Shown in pieces: positions 39,750 to 42,323 of a DNA stretch of 42,323 bases. Below the pieces are notes generated by a model. It did not search any database. It saw only the letters and a list, made by a program, of their open reading frames with translations, and was not told where the DNA came from. Numbering within the stretch: the stretch's first letter is position 1; each line of letters opens with the position of its first letter. The stretch covers positions 146,671 to 188,993 of the forward strand of contig WELA01013860.1 of assembly GCA_009602735.1 (NCBI GenBank), read 5' to 3'. Position numbers and translations under genes: made by a program. Source of the DNA: Mesotaenium endlicherianum (taxonomy: Eukaryota; Streptophyta; Zygnematophyceae; Zygnematales; Mesotaeniaceae).

Positions 39750-41759
39750 CCTGACGTCGGGCCGAGGCCACGCACAGCTGCTGCCACCTGTCACGCTGGG
39801 CGCGGTCAGTCTGGTGCGAGGCCCATGGGCCAGCTGGTTGAGAACGGGACGCTGAGTCAAGTAGGGGTGCGGATCGAAGTAGGCTCGCTGGCGTGCGCGC
39901 ATGTCTGCAGAAGGGACTGTGCAGACGGAGCGCTCGGAGCTGTTGGCCTCCTGCGGGGATCAAACTGGCCGTCGAGGGGCCAACTGGGCTCGCGGCCGGT
40001 GCTGTCTTCGTGGGACGGGCGCGTCTCGGAGCTGCCGGAGACTAGACATGAGCCGTGTGCGTCCGGCGGCCGTAAATGGGTGACGGCTGGGTGGGCTGCT
40101 GTCGGTGCGGGCCACCTTGGGAGGAGGTGACTCAGAGGGACCGTCGCCAGCGATGTGGCTGCGAGGGACGCTGGCGAGCGGAGCTGTAGGGGCCAGCATC
40201 ACGAAATGCGCCTCGGAAGAAGACTGGTCGTCGTCGCCAGCTGAGAGGGGCCGAAAGGGCAGAGTGCGACGTCGGCCTCGAGTGTCGTCGTATGGTGGCG
40301 TGTCCCCGTGGGTCCGCGTGTCGTCGTAAGGAGGTGTGCGGTCCTTGTCGTCGTAGGGCGGCGTGACGGAGCGGGCTTGCGTCTCGCGGAGGGGAGTCAC
40401 CTCTCGCGTGTCGCAAAGGGGTGTGAGCGATCGGGAGCGGCTCGTCTCGCGGAGAGGGGTGGTCTCTCGAGCGGGTCCGATGGTCGGCCAAGTGCGATGT
40501 GCGTAGGTCAGATGGGCGCAAATCGACGGAGTCGCGCGGTGTGGCTCGCGGACGCTGAGCCTGGGCGCTGGCTGCTGTATGGAGTGTGTGCCAGCGCTAG
40601 AGGAGGTTGCGGCAGCATGGCTCGTCGCAAACAAATGCGCGATGCGGCGACACTCGTGGCTCGTGGAGCAGTCGTGTGACACTGGTCGGCTGGGTCCAGC
40701 GGCATCGGTGCGAGCCCTGCTGGGCCAGTCGTGAGTCATCGACTGGCTGGGTGCGCTGAAGCCGGGCGGACCGGTAGGTGTGCGCTGCTTGCGTGTCGTA
40801 GGCGCAGCTGGCGGGGTCTCCTCGGGTGGCGCCGCGCTGAGGACCTCGACGGAAGCCTCTGGCAGTCGTTCCCACTGCGCCTCCTCCTCACTTTTGAGGG
40901 ACTGGTCGTGCGATCTGCCAGGATAAGCTGCCTGCCGCATGGCCTCGTCTTTAGATGCCGTGGGGCGAGGCCAGGTCTTGCCGGTCTGATGCGATGCGTC
41001 GTGCGGGGGCGGCTGAGAGTCCATACTGTACTGAATGGCCACGCCAACAGGCACGTCGTGGCAAACGCGGACGTCGGTCCTCGCGGACGGTTCGCCTCGA
41101 GAGGCCGGGACCCCCTGATGAGCCGTAGGCGCTGCGACCGCACCGCGAGCAAGGGCGGCGGCAGCGATGGCTGTGCTGGCCGTGGCGAGGGCCTCAGTGG
41201 CATCGTCCGCCATCTGCCGCATCATCGCGCTGTGGGCAGTGCAGATGCGGATCTGCTCCCTGGCCTGGGCGGCTAGGACATCCGCCTGCTGCTGCGGCGT
41301 GAGATGGAGCTCGGCACTAGGTAGGTCCGGCTCCTCGTCCTGTGACTTGAGCAAGTCCACCCCCACCGAGATCTCCTCGTCCTTGGGCCCGTCCTTAGCG
41401 GTCTTGACCACTGGCCGGCCATCGTCCAGACCCATGAAGCCATAAAGAGCGGACACTGCCGGGCGGCGATCGACAATGTCAAGGGGCAAGGATGCGGTGC
41501 GCGTCCCCCCTGTCCTCCAGTCGGGACGATAGAAGACGCGCTCTGTCCAGTTGTTGACCGCGGCGCCAATGGGAAAGAGCACGTCCTGCCCTAGGAGCAC
41601 ATCAAAGGACTCGGAAGGAGTGACGAGTGCGTGCCGATGGATGGTTGTCTCGTCAGCCGTGCCTGGGCGCAGAGTGAACAGTAGCGCCAACCTCGTGCGG
41701 CCGGCGACGGTCTCGGACGTGCCGGCGGCGGTGTTAATGCGCGTCGGAGAGTCCTCCAA
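39750..41759 (-). pseudogene. A2 protease C-terminal half, Thr/Pro/Arg repeat tract and linker
   Basis: Begins just after the nonsense codon at 41781-41783. Includes the protease Leu-Gly-Gln-Asp motif and the acidic, Ala-rich and Ser/Thr/Pro-rich linker. The Thr-Pro-Leu-Arg-Glu-Thr and Thr-Pro-Pro-Tyr-Asp-Asp repeats lie at about 40262-40470. Below about 40235 the sequence has no counterpart in A1. The frame changes once near 39960 to join the Arg/Gln-rich segment that leads, across C2, into the methyltransferase. Confidence 0.7.
40262..40470 (-). repeat. Short degenerate in-frame repeats of A2
   Basis: Same TPLRET/TPPYDD-type units as A1 1675-1885. Confidence 0.6.
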
Positions 41760-41780
41760 GTCAGCAGAAGAGAGTCCCAG

Positions 41781-42323
41781 CTAACGGAAGTAGCAGAGGC
41801 TGATGAGAACCGGCTGCGCTCCTGTGTCGAACATGATGCGCTGCGGCGCCTGGGTGTTGACGAGCACGATCCCCTGCGAATTATCCAAAAACGCGGCGTT
41901 AGGAGTGCTGATCATCTTGCGCTCATGCGCAGGGCGCGCGGGCGTAGATCGCACCGCGGTGGAGGCGTCGGCCGTCGGCCTCCTGGCGGCGGTGCGCAGC
42001 GTGGCTCTGCGTGATTGAAGCATCAGCTGAGCGGCCTGCCTTGTTGCCTCCATGGAGACGCCGAGCTCTGCGAAGAAGACCGCCGGCATGCGGTGCAGTG
42101 CTAGAGAGATGACCTCGGCGCTGAGCTGTACCGTTGTCATAGGTGAAGCGAGCGCATGTGGCGTCGGCTCAGCTGAGGTCGTGAAGGGATCTAGGATGCG
42201 GAAGGAACGGGGCAGCCGCGGTGCCTCCTCCGTCCGGCGTCCCTGGTCTGGCCCGACGCGCTTCTGCGGAACAACGGGCCGACTGGCCGGTGCGGCAAGC
42301 GTGTGCTCGCGGCTCGCGCGCCC
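41781..42323 (-). pseudogene. A2 protease N-terminal half and upstream polyprotein (5' end outside window)
   Basis: The active-site Asp-Thr-Gly-Ala is near 41820-41830. The frame ends at TAG 41781-41783, where A1 has CAG, a C-to-T nonsense change. Upstream of the ATG at 42138-42140 the same frame stays open to the window edge, so that ATG is internal and gag must lie further out. The upstream residues are Pro/Arg/Glu-rich with no recognised domain. Confidence 0.75.

Larger units (their letters stand above)
17078..42323 (-). mobile_element. Family A retrotransposon, copy A2 (split by C1 and C2; 5' end outside window)
   Basis: Read on the - strand from 42323: protease, repeat tract, methyltransferase, RT, RNase H, integrase, PHD finger, G-run and the 136-bp terminal repeat. 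It is interrupted at two places by complete C elements whose removal (with one copy of each 5-bp target duplication) rejoins the sequence to match A1. About 7.5 kb of A2 proper is in the window. The coding region has at least three nonsense codons (41781-41783, 19219-19221, 18232-18234) and single-base frameshifts, so it is degenerate, but it keeps the full methyltransferase motif set that A1 lacks. Confidence 0.9.

Overview
The window is made almost entirely of nested LTR retrotransposons of the Ty3/Gypsy class from a eukaryotic, plant-like genome. No ordinary host gene could be supported. The best guess for the host is a streptophyte (charophyte) green alga or another early-diverging plant-lineage organism. 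This rests on two chromodomain-bearing Gypsy families with primer sites resembling initiator-tRNA-Met sites, and on a third, GC-rich Gypsy family carrying a cytosine-5 DNA methyltransferase inside its polyprotein. From memory, methyltransferase-bearing retrotransposons have been reported in charophytes and dinoflagellates. The host assignment is inference.

Three families, called A, B and C here, are each present twice, in opposite orientations. Left to right: A1 (+, positions 1-6156, 5' end outside the window); a 1.0 kb unidentified stretch followed by another copy of the A terminal repeat (6157-7294); B2 (-, 7295-9771, only 5' LTR, gag and protease kept); a 1.33 kb spacer with a hAT-transposase-like remnant (9772-11105); B1 (+, 11106-17077, intact gag and pol, 3' LTR not in the window); A2 (-, 17078 to the window end). 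A2 is split by two complete C elements: C1 (+, 19781-28698, target duplication TCAAC) and C2 (-, 30924-39744, target duplication GCGGG).

Family A: open reading continues upstream of the window, then aspartic protease, a Thr/Pro/Arg-rich repeat tract, a C5-methyltransferase (complete motif set in A2; N-terminal half deleted in A1), reverse transcriptase, RNase H, integrase and a C-terminal PHD finger, ending at a G-run and a 136-bp terminal repeat. Both copies carry several frameshifts and stops. Family B: gag with CCHC knuckle, a -1 frameshift signal with hairpin, and pol ending in a chromodomain, between 502-503 bp LTRs. Family C: gag, pol with chromodomain via a -1 shift, then a third gene of 558 codons of unknown function between pol and the 3' LTR, bounded by two copies of the polypurine tract. 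Both C copies are nearly intact and look recent.

Inferred order on the right side: B1 landed first, A2 inserted into its 3' region, and C1 and C2 then inserted into A2. The most unusual content is the methyltransferase plus PHD finger in family A, and the extra gene with duplicated polypurine tract and splice-acceptor-like leader in family C.
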